Origin: Pedobacter kyungheensis
GTDB taxonomy: Bacteria; Bacteroidota; Bacteroidia; Sphingobacteriales; Sphingobacteriaceae
DNA: 64,000 nt
NCBI RefSeq assembly: GCF_000812965.1
Contig: NZ_JSYN01000005.1
Coordinates: 186,001-250,000 of the forward strand
Direction: 5' to 3'
Shown: positions 45,786-55,154 of the stretch, piece after piece
How positions within the stretch are numbered: position 1 is the stretch's first letter
Layout: each line of letters begins with the position of its first letter
The notes under the pieces: model-generated
What the model was told of the DNA's origin: nothing
The model's input: only the letters and a program-made list of their open reading frames with translations
The model's database searches: none
Made by a program: the position numbers and the translations under genes

Positions 45786-45890
45786 CGCCAATAAATGCAT
45801 TTGCACAACCCATAAAGAATGCCGATTTTTGTAATCAATATGGCATTCCTGTTTTTAAAACAATTTTCGTCTGCCTGATGTAATACCATC

Positions 45891-46334
45891 ATGAAAATAT
45901 TTTATACGATAATCTTCAGTTTATTCCTATTCAAAACATCCTTTGCACAAAAGGGAGAGGTTACCGTGATAAAAGATCCCTTAATTGATAGTTTAATTGC
46001 GAAACGACTTGAAGTATATAAAACGCCGGGCGAAGTAAAAACAGGCAAACCCATCGTTTCTGCCTACGGCTACCGGGTACAGATTTTTTACGGATCAGAC
46101 CGGCGCGAGGTTTTTAACGAGCAGGCCAGGTTTAAAGGGCTTTACCCCAAGTTAAATACCTACCTCATTTATAAAGAACCTAATTATTATGTAAGGGTAG
46201 GCGATTTCAGAACCCGGCTCGAAGCCCAAAGGCTAATCAACGAACTGAGACCAAATTTCCCTACACTGTTTATTTTCAGGGAAAAAATCAATGCCCCAAA
46301 TTTAGATACCAATACTACTGATGATCAAAAATAA
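45891..46334 (+). CDS. SPOR domain-containing secreted protein
   Basis: A 147-residue protein with a signal peptide (MKIFYTIIFSLFLFKTSFAQ). The SPOR domain (GYRVQIFYGSDRREVFNEQA to LRPNFPTLFIFREKI) covers about residues 65-135 and would bind denuded glycan strands in peptidoglycan. It overlaps the M20 peptidase start by 14 bases, so they share a transcript. Confidence 0.85.
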   Translation: MKIFYTIIFSLFLFKTSFAQKGEVTVIKDPLIDSLIAKRLEVYKTPGEVKTGKPIVSAYGYRVQIFYGSDRREVFNEQARFKGLYPKLNTYLIYKEPNYYVRVGDFRTRLEAQRLINELRPNFPTLFIFREKINAPNLDTNTTDDQK

Positions 46335-47505
46335 AGTACAGGAACTGGCCGCAAACATCTTTAACGATGTGGTAGGCTATCGTCAACATATACACGCCAA
46401 CCCCGAACTATCTTTTAAAGAATTTGAAACTTCTTTGTTTGTTAAGGATAAATTAAAAAAATGGGGAATCGAATATACCGATTGCGCCAATACCGGCGTA
46501 GTAGGTTTAATTAAAGGTAACCTGCCATCTGATAAAGTAATTGCTTTACGTGCAGATATGGATGCCTTACCCATTCACGAAGCTAATGATAAGCCCTACG
46601 CGTCGAAAAACCCGGGTGTAATGCATGCCTGTGGACACGATGTGCATACATCTTCACTTTTAGGAACGGCTTATATTTTAAACCAGCTGAAAGATGAGTT
46701 CGGCGGAACAATTAAATTGATTTTCCAACCGGCAGAAGAATTGCTGCCAGGTGGTGCCAGCATCATGATTAAAGAAGGTGTACTCGAAAATCCGAAACCG
46801 AATCATATCGTTGGTCAGCATGTGATGCCGCTAATCGATGCCGGTAAAGTAGGTTTCCGTTCGGGTATTTACATGGCTTCGACTGATGAATTGTATGTTA
46901 CCGTAACCGGAAAGGGTGGCCATGGCGCACAGCCACACCAGAATATCGATCCGGTGGTAATTGCTTCGCACATTATTATTGCATTGCAGCAGATTGTGAG
47001 TCGTAATGCCGATCCACGTATTCCTTCGGTTTTATCGTTTGGTAAAGTAACCGCAAGCGGAGCAACCAATATTATCCCAAATGAGGTTAAAATTGAGGGC
47101 ACATTCAGAACGCTTGATGAAGAATGGAGAGCAGAAGCACACAAACGCATGAAAAAAATGGCCGAAGGCATTGCCGAAAGCATGGGCGGAAGCTGCGATT
47201 TCGATATTAATAAAGGCTATCCTTTTTTAATTAACGAAGAAAAATTAACGGCCAATGCAAGGGCCTTTGCCGAAGATTTCTTAGGTAAAGAAAATGTGCT
47301 GGATTTGGATATCTGGATGGCTGCTGAAGATTTTTCTTTCTACTCGCAGGTAACAGATGCTTGTTTTTATCGTTTAGGAACAGGGAATGCTGCTAAAGAT
47401 ACCCAGTACTCGGTACATACGCCGCGATTCGATATTGACGAAGATGCGCTAAAAATCTCAACCGGTTTAATGGCCTACATTGCTTTAAAGCAACTGGGCA
47501 ACTAG
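46321..47505 (+). CDS. M20 family metallopeptidase / amidohydrolase
   Basis: A 394-residue enzyme of the hippurate hydrolase/IAA-amino acid hydrolase type (M20D). ACGHDVHTS and PAEELLPGG carry metal ligands, LRADMDALP is the active-site Asp strand, and GKGGHGAQPH is the dimerisation/lid histidine region. It cleaves N-acyl amino acids. No signal peptide, so cytoplasmic. An inverted repeat follows the stop. Confidence 0.92.
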   Translation: MIKNKVQELAANIFNDVVGYRQHIHANPELSFKEFETSLFVKDKLKKWGIEYTDCANTGVVGLIKGNLPSDKVIALRADMDALPIHEANDKPYASKNPGVMHACGHDVHTSSLLGTAYILNQLKDEFGGTIKLIFQPAEELLPGGASIMIKEGVLENPKPNHIVGQHVMPLIDAGKVGFRSGIYMASTDELYVTVTGKGGHGAQPHQNIDPVVIASHIIIALQQIVSRNADPRIPSVLSFGKVTASGATNIIPNEVKIEGTFRTLDEEWRAEAHKRMKKMAEGIAESMGGSCDFDINKGYPFLINEEKLTANARAFAEDFLGKENVLDLDIWMAAEDFSFYSQVTDACFYRLGTGNAAKDTQYSVHTPRFDIDEDALKISTGLMAYIALKQLGN

Positions 47506-47512
47506 AAGAGAT

Positions 47513-47558
47513 GTAAGATGGAAAATGTAAATGGGTAATGTAGGCTATTCCATCTTAC
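47513..47558. repeat. inverted repeat after the M20 gene
   Basis: GTAAGATGGAA (47513-47523) and its exact complement (47548-47558) form an 11-bp stem with a 24-base loop, and CATTTTCC-type words continue to about 47578. There is no T-run, so termination is uncertain. Confidence 0.55.
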
Positions 47559-47610
47559 CTTTAACATTTTCCATTTTAAACAGGCATCGTTTTTGCCACT
47601 ACCATAAAAT

Positions 47611-48552
47611 ATGAAGAGAATATTTCTAGTTCTGATACTCAGCTCGCTTTTTTATACCGGTTTTACCCAGGAAATTCAACGGTTTAATCCCGATACCATT
47701 AAAACCATTACACTCGATTCGACTGTAAACATCAAGGCAGAAAAGCTGAATATCGAAACTTTCATCAATAAAGTAATAAACGATACTTCCTTTTATCAAT
47801 CGTTCAGGGATATGAAACGTTACAGTTTTATTGCCGAGAACCGGATTTACAGTTACGATAAAAAGAATAAGGTTGATGGCAAAATTTATCGTAAAATAAA
47901 GCATAACAACAGCGGTCCGTACAAAATGGAATACCTGGTAAAACAGGATACCGGAAAAATTTATAAGAAAAACGGCAAATACCAGTTGTATACCGTAGAA
48001 ATGTTCGATTACATTTTTATGAATGCCTATAGTACCGATTTTGTACCCAATGCACCAAAACCTGATGGAAAGGGTGGAACCAACGAAAGTTATAAGGATA
48101 AACTGAAAACGCTGATTTTTAATCCAGGCAGACCAGTTAAAGTGCCTTTTATCGGCAGCAAAACCGAAATTTTTACGGCCAACATGCGCCAGTATTACGA
48201 TTATACTTTTACAAGTGGTACTTATTTAGATTCTATTCCCGTTTACCGCTTTAAGGTAGCAGTTAAGCCTGATTTAAGCAGCTGGACAAAGGATGGCGTG
48301 ATGATAAAAGAACTGGTTACCATTTTCGATAAACGAAATTTCAATATTTTAGGCCGTTATGTGGATATGAAATACAGCAATATGCTTTTTGATTTCGATG
48401 TGCAGATGAATATTGAAATGGGTTATTTCGGCGATGATAAATTACCGACTAAAATTACCTATCAGGGCAATTGGGATTATCCTTTCAAAAAAGAAGAACG
48501 GGCAAGTTTTTTAATTGTACATAAAGACTACAAACTCGAAAAGGGCAAGTAA
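47611..48552 (+). CDS. conserved secreted protein, function unknown
   Basis: A 313-residue protein with a signal peptide (MKRIFLVLILSSLFYTGFTQ). The rest is beta-rich and aromatic (YSFIAENRIYSYDKKNKVDG, YYDYTFTSGTYLDSIPVYRFKVA, VDMKYSNMLFDFDVQMNIEM). It ends in lysine-rich residues. It resembles the LolA-like/outer-membrane-lipoprotein-sorting fold seen in hypothetical Bacteroidota proteins, a weak impression only. No catalytic motif is apparent. Confidence 0.7.
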   Translation: MKRIFLVLILSSLFYTGFTQEIQRFNPDTIKTITLDSTVNIKAEKLNIETFINKVINDTSFYQSFRDMKRYSFIAENRIYSYDKKNKVDGKIYRKIKHNNSGPYKMEYLVKQDTGKIYKKNGKYQLYTVEMFDYIFMNAYSTDFVPNAPKPDGKGGTNESYKDKLKTLIFNPGRPVKVPFIGSKTEIFTANMRQYYDYTFTSGTYLDSIPVYRFKVAVKPDLSSWTKDGVMIKELVTIFDKRNFNILGRYVDMKYSNMLFDFDVQMNIEMGYFGDDKLPTKITYQGNWDYPFKKEERASFLIVHKDYKLEKGK

Positions 48553-48611
48553 GGATAGATAATCGCCTGAAAGATTTATTATCTTTAAGCGATTAATTTA
48601 AATCCCTATCC

Positions 48612-50177
48612 ATGCAATTATTCTCGCGTACCAAACTGGTACTGTTTTTATTTTTGTTTGTGGTTAGCCAGCTCAATGCACAGGTTTTAACTTCCAAACA
48701 GATCGACAGCATTTCTGAAAAAACATTAACTGCTTTTAATGTTCCGGGTTTAGCCGTTGCTGTAGTTAAAGATGGTAAGGTAATTCATGCTAAAGGTTAT
48801 GGTGTGGCCTCTTTAAAAACCAGGCAGAAGGTAGATGAAAATACCTTATTTGCCATTGCTTCCAACTCAAAAGCATTTACATCTGCTGCTTTAGCCATAT
48901 TAATTGATGAAGGCAAAATCTCCTGGGATACGAAGGTAACGGATGTTATTCCGGAGTTTAAAATGTACGATGCTTATGTTACTGCCGAATTTACCATCCG
49001 CGATTTACTTTCGCACAGGAGTGGTTTAGGCTTAGGCGCCGGCGATTTAATGATCTGGCCCGATTCTTCAACCGTAAGCAAGAAACAGATTATCCATAAT
49101 TTAAGATACTTAAAACCGGTTTCCAGTTTCAGGACTAAATGGGATTACGATAACCTGCTGTACATTGTTGCCGGAGAGGTAATTGCACGGGTTTCGGGCA
49201 AAACCTACGAAGAATTTGTAGAAAGCCGGATTATGCAACCCCTGGGGATGAGCAGAAGTGCTACTTCATTCAATCGCTTAAAAGATAAAACGAACAGTAT
49301 TGATGCCCATGCGCCTGTAAATGGCATAATTACGGCTATTCCGAAAGATTTTTCGGAAAACAGTAATGCCGCCGGAGGCATTAATACCAGTATAAACGAT
49401 TTAAGCAAATGGATAATTACCCAGCTTAATGGTGGCAAGTATGGCGAAAAGCTCGAAAAAACCTTGTTTAGCAGGCAGGCTCAAAACCAAATGTGGACCA
49501 TGCACAGCATTATTCCGGCTGGTAAAGGTGCTTACAACAGGCATTTCTTTGGTTATGGCCTGGGTTGGTTTTTAAGCGATGAAAAAGGATCGCTGGTAGC
49601 CGAGCATACGGGCGGTTTGGCCGGCATGGTGAGCGAGGTAACTTTAATCCCGGATCTCAAATTAGGCATTATCGTATTAACCAATCAGCAATCGGGAGGG
49701 GCTTTTTACGCCATTACCCAATCCATTAAAGATGGTTATTTCGGCATTACCGGAAAAGACTGGATTAAAGACAATGCTGCTGATGAGCAAAATGAAAGAG
49801 ACGAAGCTAAAAAGGTAACCGATAAAATAAGCGCTGATATTGCGGCAGCCCAAAAAAGTGCGGTAAATAAACCCGACGAAAAAAAATATCTGGGTACTTA
49901 TAGCGATATTTGGTTTGGCGATATAATCATTAGCAGCCTCAATGGTAAAATGCATTTTCAAGCCAAAAACTCACCCAAACTAAAAGGCGATATGGTATTT
50001 TATAAAGGCAATACTTTTATTGTGAAATGGTACGACAGAAGTCTGGATGCCGATGCTTTTGTAAACTTTAGCCTCGATAATGAAGGAAATGCGGTTGCTA
50101 TTAAAATGGAACCCATTTCGCCACTAACTGATTTTAGTTATGATTTTCAAGACCTCGACTTAAAAAAGAAACCATAA
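48612..50177 (+). CDS. secreted serine hydrolase (beta-lactamase fold) with DUF3471-type C-terminal domain
   Basis: A 521-residue protein with a signal peptide (about 1-23, ending QLNAQ). ASNSKAF carries the SxxK motif, WDYDNL the YxN motif and EHTGGLAGMVSE the HxG motif, so the beta-lactamase/DD-peptidase-like site is complete. The last 110 residues after a lysine-rich linker (KKYLGTYSDIWFGDIIIS) form a small beta domain as in DUF3471 proteins. Substrate unknown; esterase or D-aminopeptidase are likely. It is 18 bp before an SGNH hydrolase gene. Confidence 0.88.
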   Translation: MQLFSRTKLVLFLFLFVVSQLNAQVLTSKQIDSISEKTLTAFNVPGLAVAVVKDGKVIHAKGYGVASLKTRQKVDENTLFAIASNSKAFTSAALAILIDEGKISWDTKVTDVIPEFKMYDAYVTAEFTIRDLLSHRSGLGLGAGDLMIWPDSSTVSKKQIIHNLRYLKPVSSFRTKWDYDNLLYIVAGEVIARVSGKTYEEFVESRIMQPLGMSRSATSFNRLKDKTNSIDAHAPVNGIITAIPKDFSENSNAAGGINTSINDLSKWIITQLNGGKYGEKLEKTLFSRQAQNQMWTMHSIIPAGKGAYNRHFFGYGLGWFLSDEKGSLVAEHTGGLAGMVSEVTLIPDLKLGIIVLTNQQSGGAFYAITQSIKDGYFGITGKDWIKDNAADEQNERDEAKKVTDKISADIAAAQKSAVNKPDEKKYLGTYSDIWFGDIIISSLNGKMHFQAKNSPKLKGDMVFYKGNTFIVKWYDRSLDADAFVNFSLDNEGNAVAIKMEPISPLTDFSYDFQDLDLKKKP

Positions 50178-50195
50178 TTTAACGAATTAAAATAT

Positions 50196-50855
50196 ATGAA
50201 AACCTTGTTCAGAACCACTGTTTTACTTAGTATTTGCTTAATTGCTTTAACTTCAATGACATTTAAACCTAAACGCATTATCTTTTTTGGCGATTCTATT
50301 ACCCAGCAAGGCGTATCTAAAAATGGCTATGTAACCTTAATTAAAAAATCGCTCGATTCTACTAAATATGATATTATTGGTGCCGGAATTGGCGGAAATA
50401 AAGTGTATGATTTGTACCTGCGTTTAGAAGACGATGTATTGAATAAAAAGCCCGATCTGGTCGTTATTTATGTGGGTATTAACGATGTATGGCACAAACA
50501 ATCGTCTCATACCGGAACCGATTACGATAAATATTTAAAATTTTATCAGGCTTTAATCAATAAAATTCAGGGCGTAGGCAGTAAAGTGGTATTGGTTACC
50601 CCTTCAGTTGTAGGCGAGAAAAAAGACGGCACCAACGAATTAGATGCCGACTTAAACAAATACGCTGCAGGAATCAGGGCCCTGGCAGCTAAAAACAATT
50701 TACCTGTATGCGATTTAAGAAAGGTTTTTGCCGATTACGAAGCACAAAATAATCCGGAAGATAAGGAAAAAGGTATTTTAACCGTTGATAGGGTGCACCT
50801 GAACGAAACCGGTAATAAGCTGGTTGCCGATCAGTTATTGCCTTTGGTTAAATAA
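50196..50855 (+). CDS. SGNH/GDSL hydrolase, secreted
   Basis: A 219-residue protein with a signal peptide (about 1-22). The four SGNH blocks are present: IIFFGDSITQQG (Ser), GIGGNKVYD (Gly), YVGINDVW (Asn) and VDRVHLNETG (Asp-x-x-His). It is probably an esterase or de-O-acetylase on carbohydrate. Co-transcribed with the serine hydrolase upstream. Confidence 0.9.
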   Translation: MKTLFRTTVLLSICLIALTSMTFKPKRIIFFGDSITQQGVSKNGYVTLIKKSLDSTKYDIIGAGIGGNKVYDLYLRLEDDVLNKKPDLVVIYVGINDVWHKQSSHTGTDYDKYLKFYQALINKIQGVGSKVVLVTPSVVGEKKDGTNELDADLNKYAAGIRALAAKNNLPVCDLRKVFADYEAQNNPEDKEKGILTVDRVHLNETGNKLVADQLLPLVK

Positions 50856-50861
50856 GTTTTT

Positions 50862-50954
50862 TTAACCGCAAAGTTCGCAAAGTATTTCGCAAAGCACACA
50901 AAGAAATTTTCTCTGTGTGCTTTGTGTTTTTTCTCTGTTATCTTTGTGGTTAAA
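50862..50954. repeat. dispersed inverted repeat, TTAACCGCAAAG type (copy 2)
   Basis: The ends TTTAACCGCAAAG and CTTTGTGGTTAAA are inverted arms, and internal CAAAG/CTTTG words (AAAGCACACAAAG with CTTTGTGTGC-like pairing) can form a long hairpin. It matches the element at 13112-13195 at both ends. TATCTTTG at 50939-50946 lies in the right arm, 32 bp before dnaG. Confidence 0.7.
50939..50946 (+). promoter_or_regulatory. candidate -7 box for dnaG inside a repeat
   Basis: TATCTTTG fits TAnnTTTG and lies in the right arm of the dispersed repeat. The nearest TTG is at 50922-50924, 14 bp upstream, which is closer than usual. Confidence 0.35.
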
Positions 50955-50977
50955 GAAGAGGAAAGAGCAGAGCGTAT

Positions 50978-52975
50978 ATGATCAACCGCGAAACGATAGA
51001 TAAGATAATGGATACCGCCCGTATTGAGGAGGTAGTTGGGGATTTTGTGCACTTAAAAAAACGCGGAACCAGTTTAATTGGTAATTGCCCTTTCCATGGC
51101 GAAAAAACACCTTCCTTTCACGTTTCTGTAACCAAAGGGATTTACAAATGCTTTGGCTGCGGTAAAGGGGGCGATTCTGTGCGCTTCATTATGGATCATG
51201 AAAAATATTCATATCCCGAAGCACTTAAGTTTTTAGCCAATAAATACAACATTGAAGTAGCCGAAACCGAACTTTCGCCCGAAGCTGCCGAAGCCCAGAG
51301 CGCTAAAGAAAGCCTTTACATCGTATCTCAATATGCCAGTGCTTTTTTTGTAAAGCAGCTTTGGGATACCGAAGAAGGTCGGGGCATTGGCTTAAGCTAT
51401 TTTAAAGAACGTGGCTTTCGGGAAGATATCCTTAAAAAGTTCGAAGTGGGTTACTCGCCCGATGTTTGGGATGCATTGACACAAAGTGCTACCAATGCAG
51501 GGCATAAGCTCGAGTTTTTAGAGTCGACAGGCTTATCCATTAAAAACGATAGCGGCAAAATTTACGACCGTTTCCGTGGCCGGGTAATGTTCCCGATCCA
51601 CAATTTTACCGGTCGGATTATTGGCTTTGGTGGCCGTACTTTAAAAACCGACAAAAATGTTCCGAAATATGTAAACTCGCCCGAAAGCGAAATTTACCAT
51701 AAATCGAATGTGCTTTATGGTTTGTTCCACGCCAAAAAAGCTATTCGCGATTTAGATAACTGCTACCTGGCCGAGGGTTACGCCGATGTACTGTCTGTGC
51801 ACCAGGCAGGCATTGAAAACGTAGTAGCTTCATCCGGAACTTCGCTTACTGTAGAGCAGATTAAGCTCATCGGTCGTTTTACGCAAAACATTACCATTTT
51901 ATTTGATGGCGATGCGGCGGGGATTAAAGCATCACTGCGCGGTTTGGATATGATTCTGGAAGAAGGTTTAAACGTAAAAATCGTTTCCTTCCCTGATGGG
52001 CATGATCCCGATTCGTACATGCACCATGTTGGAGCAGGTGCTTTTAAAACCTATTTAGAGCAAAACCGTAAAGATTTTATTCTTTACAAGGCCAATGTAT
52101 TGCTTAAAGATGCAGGCAACGACCCGATAAAACGGGCGGGGATTATTCGCGATATTGTAGAAAGTATTGCTAAAATACCTGATCAGATTAAAGCTTCGGT
52201 TTTTATTCGTGAGTGTAGCAGCCTGCTCGAGATAAGTGAGCAGGTATTATCTGGCGAGCTGACTAAAATGCGTTCAGCGAAGCTTAAAAAGAGTTTTGAC
52301 GGTAACCAAAGAAGCAATCAGTCAGCAGCTCCAAAACAATCGTTCTCTTCTTTTTCTTCTGGTCCGCCAGAACCGCTGGGCCCACCCGATGATTTGTGGG
52401 ACGATAGTGTTGGCCCTATGGGCTACGAACCACAGGAGCCGGCTAAAGAAGAAGAATATCAGGAAAAGGAAATTGTACGTTTATTACTGGCATACGGACA
52501 CGAATTTGTAAACTGGGATAAGATAGACGACATGTATATTGGCCCCTTTATTATGCAGAACCTGGCCGATGTGGAGTTCGATGATCCGCTTTGTAAAAAA
52601 ATTATTGACTATTATAAATCGGAGATCGATAACGGCCGATTGCCTACAGCCAATCATTTTATTACACATAAAGAACGCGAAATTGCCGATTTAGCCATTA
52701 CTTTATCGAGTTCAGAACACGCTTTAAGTGAAAATTGGCTGAATAAACATCTGATTTATGTTAAGGATGAATCGATGAACTTAAAAGCGACAATTTTGGG
52801 TGGAATTTTTCACCTCAAAAAGCGTAAAGTAGAAAATATATTGATGAGCCTGTTAAAAGAAATTAAAGAGGAGAAAGATGCCGATAACCAGATGATTTTG
52901 ATGCAACGTTATGGGGTGATTAAAGGAGTAGAACGCGAAATTTCAAAATTTTTAGGTTCGGTTATTGTTAAGTAA
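50978..52975 (+). CDS. dnaG: DNA primase
   Basis: A 665-residue primase. The zinc-binding domain has Cys37, His40, Cys58 and Cys61 (CPFHGEKTPSFHV, YKCFGCGKGGD). The RNA polymerase core follows, with RVMFPIHNFTGRIIGFGGR and the TOPRIM elements YLAEGYADVLS and ILFDGDAAG. A low-complexity linker (residues about 445-500) precedes the helicase-interacting C-terminal domain. It makes RNA primers for replication. Preceded by a repeat element that may supply its promoter. Confidence 0.97.
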   Translation: MINRETIDKIMDTARIEEVVGDFVHLKKRGTSLIGNCPFHGEKTPSFHVSVTKGIYKCFGCGKGGDSVRFIMDHEKYSYPEALKFLANKYNIEVAETELSPEAAEAQSAKESLYIVSQYASAFFVKQLWDTEEGRGIGLSYFKERGFREDILKKFEVGYSPDVWDALTQSATNAGHKLEFLESTGLSIKNDSGKIYDRFRGRVMFPIHNFTGRIIGFGGRTLKTDKNVPKYVNSPESEIYHKSNVLYGLFHAKKAIRDLDNCYLAEGYADVLSVHQAGIENVVASSGTSLTVEQIKLIGRFTQNITILFDGDAAGIKASLRGLDMILEEGLNVKIVSFPDGHDPDSYMHHVGAGAFKTYLEQNRKDFILYKANVLLKDAGNDPIKRAGIIRDIVESIAKIPDQIKASVFIRECSSLLEISEQVLSGELTKMRSAKLKKSFDGNQRSNQSAAPKQSFSSFSSGPPEPLGPPDDLWDDSVGPMGYEPQEPAKEEEYQEKEIVRLLLAYGHEFVNWDKIDDMYIGPFIMQNLADVEFDDPLCKKIIDYYKSEIDNGRLPTANHFITHKEREIADLAITLSSSEHALSENWLNKHLIYVKDESMNLKATILGGIFHLKKRKVENILMSLLKEIKEEKDADNQMILMQRYGVIKGVEREISKFLGSVIVK

Positions 52976-53061
52976 AAATTGAATGCATTACGATTGAATG
53001 TATTTGTTAGCAATATGCTTAAATTCACTCGTTCAAAACGCACACATTCAATGACTAAAGT

Positions 53062-53427
53062 ATGGCGCTCCATAATGATTTAGGCCGTTTAGGCGAAAGC
53101 ATTGCCAGGCAATACCTGGAAAGCAAAGGTTATGAGCTGTTGGATGAAAACTGGACTTATGGCAAAGCAGAAGTCGACCTGATTGTTTATAAAGACGGTG
53201 TCATGATCTTTGTCGAAGTAAAATCGCGCAGTTCGGTTGCTTTTGGCGAACCCGAAGATTTTGTGGGTAAGGCCAAGCAGATACAAATGGAACTTGCGGC
53301 CAATGCCTATATTGAAATCATGAACCATCAAAATGATATCCGTTTTGATATTATTGCAATTACATTTACTAAAAATAAAGATTATACATTAAACCATATT
53401 GAAGATGCATTTTGGCCTGAAGATTAA
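53062..53427 (+). CDS. YraN family (UPF0102) endonuclease-like protein
   Basis: A 121-residue protein. LGRLGESIARQYLESKGYELLDENW is the family start. The nuclease residues appear as Glu in GESIA, Asp in KAEVDLIV and Glu-x-Lys in FVEVKSRSS, a PDDEXK-type site. Family function is unproven but Holliday-junction-resolvase-like. It overlaps the cyclotransferase start, if that begins at 53405. Confidence 0.93.
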   Translation: MALHNDLGRLGESIARQYLESKGYELLDENWTYGKAEVDLIVYKDGVMIFVEVKSRSSVAFGEPEDFVGKAKQIQMELAANAYIEIMNHQNDIRFDIIAITFTKNKDYTLNHIEDAFWPED

Positions 53428-54487
53428 CCACATTAAAAAAATGATATTCGTCAGTTTAGCTTGCGCTGTTGTTAGCGCTTGTAAAAACGATGCAAGTACA
53501 ACCTACCGTAGTTTTCTGTCGCCAATGATTGGTGTTAATGTGCCCTTAGGTAAAGAGGTAGAGGTAAAAGTGCAGTTTGGCAGCGGAACGCCTGTAGATT
53601 CTGTGATTTATTTGATCGATACCCTTAAAGTAGTCGCTAAAACAGATACCGGTGCCATTAAGCTTAAAACTGAAGGACTTAAACTGGGTAATCACCTGCT
53701 TACTGCCAAAATTTTCGGTGCTGGCAAATCAGAAGATATTACTTCTAATATTAATGTACTGGCTGCTAAGGCCCCTGTTGCATACAGTTACAAAGTTATT
53801 AAAACCTTACCGCACGATACGGCTTCGTATGTAGAAGGCCTGGAATATCACGATGGCTTTTTTTACGAAAGTGCCGGCGATTACGGCCATTCGAGTTTGC
53901 GTAAAGTAGAGCCTTCAACAGGTAAAATTCTACAGAAAACCGATTTGGATAAGCAATACTTTGGCGAAGGGATTACTGTTGTGGGCGATAAGATTATTCA
54001 GCTTACTTACCGCGAAAAGGTTGGTTTTGTGTACGATAAAAATACCTTTAAAAAATTATCGGAATTTGCCTATACCACAGGTAGAGAGGGTTGGGGGCTT
54101 GCTTTTGGCGGCGAAAAAATCCTGAATACCGATGGTTCAAACACCATCTTTTTCCTGAATAAGGATACCTATCAAAAAGTTGGCTCTATTGATGTGTTTG
54201 ACGATAAGGGCGCAATTCAAAACCTGAATGAACTTGAGTATATTGATGGCAAAATATACGCTAATGTTTACACCACCAATAATATCCTCATTATTGATCC
54301 CCAAACAGGTGTTGTAGAAAGCAGCATAGATTTATCGGGGCTATTACCGGCCGATTATTTTAAGGGAGAAGATGAAAAAGCCAATAATGTATTGAATGGG
54401 ATTGCTTACGACAAGGCCGGAAAAAGACTTTTTGTAACGGGCAAAAAATGGCCACACATTTTTCAGATAGAACTGATTAAGAAATAA
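53405..54487 (+). CDS. glutaminyl-peptide cyclotransferase-like lipoprotein
   Basis: The ATG at 53405 gives 360 residues and supplies a basic n-region (KINHIKK) ahead of the hydrophobic stretch; ATG 53441 would start at MIFVSLACAVVSACK without it. Cys in VVSAC is the likely lipidation site. The main domain (about residues 120-360) is the glutamine cyclotransferase propeller: PHDTASYVEGLEYHDGFFYESAG, LTYREKVGFVYD, ILNTDGSNTIFFL and NVLNGIAYDKAGKRLFVTGKKWPHIF. It converts N-terminal Gln to pyroglutamate in exported proteins. An extra beta domain precedes it. Confidence 0.88.
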   Translation: MHFGLKINHIKKMIFVSLACAVVSACKNDASTTYRSFLSPMIGVNVPLGKEVEVKVQFGSGTPVDSVIYLIDTLKVVAKTDTGAIKLKTEGLKLGNHLLTAKIFGAGKSEDITSNINVLAAKAPVAYSYKVIKTLPHDTASYVEGLEYHDGFFYESAGDYGHSSLRKVEPSTGKILQKTDLDKQYFGEGITVVGDKIIQLTYREKVGFVYDKNTFKKLSEFAYTTGREGWGLAFGGEKILNTDGSNTIFFLNKDTYQKVGSIDVFDDKGAIQNLNELEYIDGKIYANVYTTNNILIIDPQTGVVESSIDLSGLLPADYFKGEDEKANNVLNGIAYDKAGKRLFVTGKKWPHIFQIELIKK

Positions 54488-54490
54488 TCA

Positions 54491-54523
54491 AAAAGGCCTG
54501 ATTTTAATTAATCAGGCCTTTTG
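54491..54523. terminator. bidirectional terminator
   Basis: AAAAGGCCTGATT (54491-54503) pairs with 54510-54522 across a 6-base loop, with A/T-runs. It lies between convergent cyclotransferase and DUF4251 genes. Confidence 0.92.
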
Positions 54524-54526
54524 CTT

Positions 54527-55057
54527 TTAATCTTTTTTCTTCGGCTCATCCAGGTAGCCGTTAAAAAGAATGGGTTGCTTGTTTACGCTGGTGGCTGTTA
54601 AAGAAGCATAACCATTGGTCGAAATATTAATGGTAAACCGATAATTTTCCCTGCTTACATCCTTAGTGTTAATCTGTATGGTGTAGGCACCTCTTTTGTT
54701 TTTAGTTTCTGTGTAGCTAAAATCTTTCGAAGTAAATTTTATTCCACCCTGTGTTGGGTCCATCGGGGCTGAAAATGCTCTGCCATAATACGGCAGGTAA
54801 GCCACAACACTGTCTTTGGTTACCTTAACATCGTATTGCGAACCCGAAAGGTTAATGCTCGAACCGCCTTGCCCGCCCGGCATCATCATTAATACTTTAT
54901 TAATGTCGTTATTGGCCATTGGGATAGCTGTATTGGCCACAAATATATAGTTCTTATCGCCAACAATCCGGCTAGTGGTTTCTTTGTTTGTTTGGGCAAA
55001 CAACTGAGTGGCGAAGGAAATAAAGGCCAGGCTCAATATTAAATTTAAACGTTTCAT
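54527..55057 (-). CDS. DUF4251 family secreted protein
   Basis: A 176-residue protein with a signal peptide (MKRLNLILSLAFISFATQLFAQ). INLSGSQYDVKVTKDSVVAYLPYYGRAFSAPMDPTQGGIKF is the recognisable DUF4251 core, followed by a second beta half (YRFTINISTNGYASLTATSVN). Common in this phylum with unknown role, probably periplasmic. Confidence 0.85.
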   Translation of the reverse strand: MKRLNLILSLAFISFATQLFAQTNKETTSRIVGDKNYIFVANTAIPMANNDINKVLMMMPGGQGGSSINLSGSQYDVKVTKDSVVAYLPYYGRAFSAPMDPTQGGIKFTSKDFSYTETKNKRGAYTIQINTKDVSRENYRFTINISTNGYASLTATSVNKQPILFNGYLDEPKKKD

Positions 55058-55154
55058 AATGTGTGTTTTTAAATGTTTAACAATTTAAAGATGCACCAGT
55101 ACGGATTATTCCATAACAGTGCCAAGAATGAAATGCTTAGTAAATTTAACGATT